From contig NZ_JBEPJZ010000001.1 in the NCBI RefSeq assembly GCF_040496035.1, forward strand, positions 1,364,001 through 1,428,000: a stretch of 64,000 bases of DNA, written 5' to 3'. A model generated the notes under the pieces. The model ran no database searches. It saw only the letters and a list, made by a program, of their open reading frames with translations, and was not told where the DNA came from. Positions within the stretch are counted from its first letter, which is position 1, and every line of letters begins with the position of its first letter. The DNA comes from Agromyces sp. SYSU T00194 (lineage in GTDB: Bacteria; Actinomycetota; Actinomycetes; Actinomycetales; Microbacteriaceae). The translations under genes were made by a program, and so were the position numbers. Shown piece by piece: positions 60,552-64,000 of this stretch.

Positions 60552-62288
60552 ATGGCGACACTCTTCGACGACTACGCCGCGACCCGCAAGGGGCGGCGCA
60601 GGCGCAAGGGCGCGGCGCCGTGGGACGAGATGTTCCCCTCGGACGCGGTCGGGGTCCGCACCCCGTACCGCGAGATCCACACCGCGCTCGCCCGCATGAC
60701 ACAGGACGAACTGCGCGGACGGACCGAGGCGCTCGCGAGCTCCTACCTCGCGCAGGGCGTCACGTTCGACTTCGCGGGGGAGGAGCGGCCGTTCCCGCTC
60801 GATGCCGTTCCGAGAGTCATCTCCGCCGGCGACTGGGCCCAGGTCGAGGCCGGCGTGCGGCAGCGCGTCACCGCGCTCGAGCGCTTCCTCGCCGACGTGT
60901 ACGGGCCGCAGGCGTGCGTGCGCGACGGCGTGATCCCGGCTTCCCTGATCTCGACCTCCAAGCACTTCCACCGGCAGGCCGTGGGCATCGAGACCCCCAA
61001 CAACGTGCGGGTGCACGTCTCGGGCATCGACCTGATCCGCGACGAGGTCGGCGCCTGGCGCGTGCTCGAGGACAACGTGCGCGTGCCGAGCGGCGTCTCC
61101 TACGTCATCTCGAACCGGCGCGTCATGGCGCAGACGCTGCCCGAGCTGTTCGTCTCGATGCGCGTCAAGCCCGTCGGCGACTACCCGAACCGGCTGCTCC
61201 AGTCGCTGCGCGCGAGCGCGCCCGAGGGCGTCGAGGACCCGAACATCGTGGTGCTCACGCCCGGCGTCTACAACTCCGCGTACTTCGAGCACACCCTGCT
61301 CGCCCGCCTCATGGGCGTCGAGCTCGTCGAGGGTCGCGACCTGTTCTGCTCGGGCGGCCGGGTCTGGATGCGCACGACGGCCGGCCCCACCCGCGTCGAC
61401 GTCATCTACCGGCGCGTCGACGACGAGTTCATCGACCCGCAGCAGTTCCGGCACGACTCGGTGCTCGGCGCCCCGGGCCTCCTGCTCGCCGCGCGCCTCG
61501 GCAACGTGACGATCGCCAACGGCGTCGGCAACGGCGTCGCCGACGACAAGCTGACCTACACCTACCTGCCCGACCTCATCCGCTACTACCTGGGCGAGCA
61601 GCCGATCCTGCCGAACGTCGACACCTGGCGGCTCGAGGAGCCCGGCGCGCTCGAGGAGGTGCTCGACCGCCTCGACGAGCTCGTCGTGAAGCCCGTCGAC
61701 GGTTCGGGCGGGAAGGGCCTGGTGGTGGGGCCGGATGCCTCGCGGCAGGAGCTCGCGACGCTGCGGGCCCAGCTCCAGGCCGACCCCCGCGGCTGGATCG
61801 CCCAGCCCGTCGTGCAGCTGTCGACCATCCCCACGCTCGTGGACGACGGCATGCGACCGCGGCACGCCGACCTGCGCCCGTTCGCGGTCAACGACGGCGA
61901 CGACGTCTGGGTGCTGCCGGGCGGGCTCACCCGCGTCGCCCTCCCCGAGGGGCAGCTCGTGGTGAACTCCTCCCAGGGCGGCGGCTCGAAGGACACCTGG
62001 ATCGTCGGCGACGGGCCGGCCTCGCCGGTGACCGCGACGCCGGTGCATCGCGATGCGGGCACGCTCGTGGGCGAGCAGGCCTCAGGGCCCGCGACGGGCG
62101 TGCTCAACATCCTCGACCTCGAGGGCGAGGAGATGGAGGCGCCGATCGGCGGCAACGGTCCGTCGATCCAGACCCCGCACGTGGCCCCGCCGCTCTCGAG
62201 CGCCCCCGAGGACGAGGACGCCGACGTGCGGCTGCAGCAGCAGCAGCAACAACAGCAGCAATCGCGGGACGGGGGTACGTCATGCTGA
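60552..62288 (+). CDS. Circularly permuted type 2 ATP-grasp protein
   Basis: A 578-residue protein of the circularly permuted ATP-grasp type 2 family (DUF404/DUF407). Conserved parts: RVISAGDWAQVEAGVRQRVTALERFLADVYG, RVHVSGIDLIRDEVGAWRVLEDNVRVPSGVSYV, LPNVDTWRLEEP and VVKPVDGSGGKGLVVG (nucleotide site). The family probably ligates amino groups to acids, perhaps making peptides, but the product is unknown. The C-terminus has nine consecutive Gln residues from a cag/caa run. It overlaps the alpha-E gene by seven bases; together with the transglutaminase gene they form a widespread operon. Confidence 0.92.
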   Translation: MATLFDDYAATRKGRRRRKGAAPWDEMFPSDAVGVRTPYREIHTALARMTQDELRGRTEALASSYLAQGVTFDFAGEERPFPLDAVPRVISAGDWAQVEAGVRQRVTALERFLADVYGPQACVRDGVIPASLISTSKHFHRQAVGIETPNNVRVHVSGIDLIRDEVGAWRVLEDNVRVPSGVSYVISNRRVMAQTLPELFVSMRVKPVGDYPNRLLQSLRASAPEGVEDPNIVVLTPGVYNSAYFEHTLLARLMGVELVEGRDLFCSGGRVWMRTTAGPTRVDVIYRRVDDEFIDPQQFRHDSVLGAPGLLLAARLGNVTIANGVGNGVADDKLTYTYLPDLIRYYLGEQPILPNVDTWRLEEPGALEEVLDRLDELVVKPVDGSGGKGLVVGPDASRQELATLRAQLQADPRGWIAQPVVQLSTIPTLVDDGMRPRHADLRPFAVNDGDDVWVLPGGLTRVALPEGQLVVNSSQGGGSKDTWIVGDGPASPVTATPVHRDAGTLVGEQASGPATGVLNILDLEGEEMEAPIGGNGPSIQTPHVAPPLSSAPEDEDADVRLQQQQQQQQQSRDGGTSC

Positions 62289-63211
62289 GCCGCATCGCCG
62301 AGTCGCTGTTCTGGATCGGGCGCTATGTCGAGCGCAGCGACGGCACCGCGCGCATCCTCGACGTCCACCTCCAGCTCCTGCTCGAGGACCCGTGGATCGA
62401 CGAGGACACCGCGTGCCGGTCGCTCATGTCGGTCATGGGCTCCGAGCCCAACGACGACGTCGAGCTGAACCGTGCCGACGTGATGGACCTGCTGGCCGTG
62501 AACCGCGATCACGCGGCATCCATCGCCTACTCGATCGCGAACGCCCGCGAGAACGCCCGCCGCGCCCGCGAGATCGTCTCGACCGAGCTCTGGGAGTGCC
62601 TCAACACCACCAACGCGCGCATGCCCCGGCTCGTCGCGAGCGACAAGACGCACGAGTTCTTCCGCTGGGTGCGCGACCGCGCCGCCCTCGCGATCGGCAT
62701 CGCCAACACCGGCCACAGCCGCGACGAGGCGTGGCAGTTCTTCTCCCTCGGGCGGGCCATCGAACAGGCCGACATGACCGCGCGCCTGCTCGCGACGCGC
62801 TCGCTGACCGAGGCGTCCGGCCCGTCGTGGACCACTCTGCTGCGCAGCTGCGGCGCCTACGAGGCGTACCTCCGCAGCTACCGCGGCATGCCGTCGTCGG
62901 AGTCCGCGGCCGAGTTCCTCATCCTCGATCGGCTGTTCCCGCGCTCGATCCTCTACTCGGTGAGCCGGGCCGAGGAGTCGCTGCGCGAGATCGACCCGCG
63001 CTCCGGCCGCGTCGGCGTCGAGGACCAGGCTCGGCGCCTGCTCGGGCAGATCCGCTCCGAGTTGGAGTACCGGCCGATCTCGGACATCACGGTCGACCTC
63101 TCGGGCAAGATGGAGCACATCCAGGAGGTCACCTCGGCGGCGAGCGAGGCCATCAGGAGGCGGTACTTCCCGACGAGCGGAATGCCGGTATGGACGGGGG
63201 AGGTCACATGA
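62282..63211 (+). CDS. Alpha-E domain protein
   Basis: A 309-residue all-helical protein of the alpha-E (DUF403) family, opening LSRIAESLFWIGRYVERSDGTARILDVHLQ and including REIVSTELWECLN, FFSLGRAIEQADMTARLL and RAEESLREIDPR. It always occurs with the circularly permuted ATP-grasp protein and a transglutaminase-like protease, and may be a partner of the ligase. Overlap with both neighbours (seven and four bases) indicates coupled translation. Confidence 0.93.
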   Translation: MLSRIAESLFWIGRYVERSDGTARILDVHLQLLLEDPWIDEDTACRSLMSVMGSEPNDDVELNRADVMDLLAVNRDHAASIAYSIANARENARRAREIVSTELWECLNTTNARMPRLVASDKTHEFFRWVRDRAALAIGIANTGHSRDEAWQFFSLGRAIEQADMTARLLATRSLTEASGPSWTTLLRSCGAYEAYLRSYRGMPSSESAAEFLILDRLFPRSILYSVSRAEESLREIDPRSGRVGVEDQARRLLGQIRSELEYRPISDITVDLSGKMEHIQEVTSAASEAIRRRYFPTSGMPVWTGEVT

Positions 63212-64000
63212 GCAGGCTCCGCATCGTCCACCGCACCGGCTTCACCTACGATGAGCCGGCGTCGGCGTCGTACAACGAGGCCCGGCTGCTGCCGCACTCG
63301 GGCGGCGAGCAGTTCGTGCTGTCGTCGAACCTCGACATCCGCCCCGCGGCCACCCAGCACGCGTACCTCGACTACTGGGGCACCCGCGTGTCGACCTTCG
63401 AGGTGCTGACGCCGCACCGCGAGCTGTCGGTGACCGCGTCGAGCCTCGTCGAGGTGCGTCCGCTCCCGCAGGAGCCCGTCGACATCGCGTGGGACGACCT
63501 GCACGCACTGTCCGCCTCGACCACCGAGTTCGTCGAGCAGATCACCCAGACGGATGCGACGCGGCCGCCGGCCGAGGTCGTGGAACTCGCCCGGTCGATC
63601 GCCGACCGCGGCGGGTCCGTCGCGGAGACGGCGCTCGCCGTGTCCCGTGCCGTCGGCGAGGCGCTCGAGTACATGCCCGGCGTGACCGGCGTGCACTCGA
63701 CCGCGCACGAGGCCTGGGAGCACCGCAAGGGCGTCTGCCAGGACATCGCGCACGTGACCCTCGGCGCGCTGCGGTCGATCGGCATCCCGGCGCGGTACGT
63801 CTCGGGGTACCTGCACCCGAACCACGACACCCCGCTCGGGCTGACCGTCACCGGCGAGTCGCACGCGTGGGTCGAGTGGTACGCGGGCGACTGGCGGGGC
63901 TACGACCCGACGAACCTCATCGAGATCGGCGAGCGGCACGTGCTCGTCGCCCGCGGCCGCGACTACCACGACGTCGCCCCGTTGCGCGGCGTGTACGCGA
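63208..64000 (+). CDS. Transglutaminase-like protein, 3' end beyond window
   Basis: The 264 visible codons contain an N-terminal beta domain (RIVHRTGFTYDEPASASYNEARLLP) followed by the transglutaminase core with catalytic Cys177 in RKGVCQDIAHV, His219 in GESHAWVEW and Asp233 in YDPTN. Bacterial members are probably cysteine peptidases rather than cross-linking enzymes. The ATG overlaps the alpha-E stop (ATGA). The frame is open at base 64000, so the C-terminus is missing. Confidence 0.92.
   Translation, partial: MSRLRIVHRTGFTYDEPASASYNEARLLPHSGGEQFVLSSNLDIRPAATQHAYLDYWGTRVSTFEVLTPHRELSVTASSLVEVRPLPQEPVDIAWDDLHALSASTTEFVEQITQTDATRPPAEVVELARSIADRGGSVAETALAVSRAVGEALEYMPGVTGVHSTAHEAWEHRKGVCQDIAHVTLGALRSIGIPARYVSGYLHPNHDTPLGLTVTGESHAWVEWYAGDWRGYDPTNLIEIGERHVLVARGRDYHDVAPLRGVYA

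Noticed and set aside
1..64000. tRNA, rRNA, insertion sequence or prophage genes
   Set aside because: No cloverleaf-like or rRNA-like stretches, transposases, integrases or phage structural proteins were recognised on either strand.

Overview
The window is about 64 kb of very GC-rich DNA, densely coding on both strands. It has frequent GTG (and one TTG) start codons, many 1-4 base gene overlaps, an F420-type luciferase-fold protein, a polyprenol-phosphomannose synthase and DUF222/HNH genes. Together with promoters whose -10 box TAGNNT sits directly before the start codon, this points to an actinobacterium, most likely Microbacteriaceae (inference from style; no rRNA or marker gene is present). 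No tRNA, rRNA, insertion sequence, phage or CRISPR array was seen.

Layout. 0-3.6 kb: Lrp/AsnC regulator, luciferase-like oxidoreductase, and ddaH-rocD (methylarginine/ornithine catabolism). 3.7-7.5 kb: two MFS transporters (CynX/NimT type; POT peptide type) and a polyprenol-phosphate mannosyltransferase. 7.5-14.2 kb: ROK repressor, a GH3 beta-glucosidase flanked by two paralogous TetR regulators, a DUF2255 protein, a Zn alcohol dehydrogenase and a cupin gene remnant. 14.4-20.5 kb: XRE regulator, NhaA-DsbA fusion antiporter, a basic Ala/Arg-rich protein, and lldD-lldR (lactate oxidation) with clear paired operators. 20.5-22.9 kb: a DUF222/HNH gene amid several minisatellites. 22.9-29.8 kb: a two-component system, a membrane protein, a deletion-derived hydrolase remnant, a hydroxyacid dehydrogenase, an NYN protein, an aldo/keto reductase and a TetR regulator.

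29.8-58.5 kb is the most interesting part: a plant-glycan utilisation island. The minus strand carries L-rhamnose catabolism (mutarotase rhaM, isomerase rhaI, esterase, fused aldolase/dehydrogenase, kinase rhaB, serine hydrolase). Beside it lie a sugar ABC transporter without its own ATPase, two cytoplasmic GH78 alpha-L-rhamnosidases, a second esterase and a LacI regulator, with five LacI-type operators in front of the units. Between the two rhamnosidase genes sits a GntR-controlled, translationally coupled five-gene operon whose families match LerK, DerI, LerI, OiaC and ApnO, i.e. the steps from D-apionate via 3-oxo-isoapionate and L-erythrulose to D-erythrose 4-phosphate. Next come a sugar dehydrogenase-like SDR, an SMP-30 lactonase and a DUF5060/DUF4038 glycosidase of the family that includes rhamnogalacturonan-II apiosidase. 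I infer that the island takes up and degrades small rhamnosyl-apiosyl glycosides, such as rhamnogalacturonan-II side-chain fragments or plant apiosides.

58.4-64 kb: MFS exporter with MarR repressor, then a conserved operon of circularly permuted ATP-grasp, alpha-E and transglutaminase-like proteins, the last cut by the window end.
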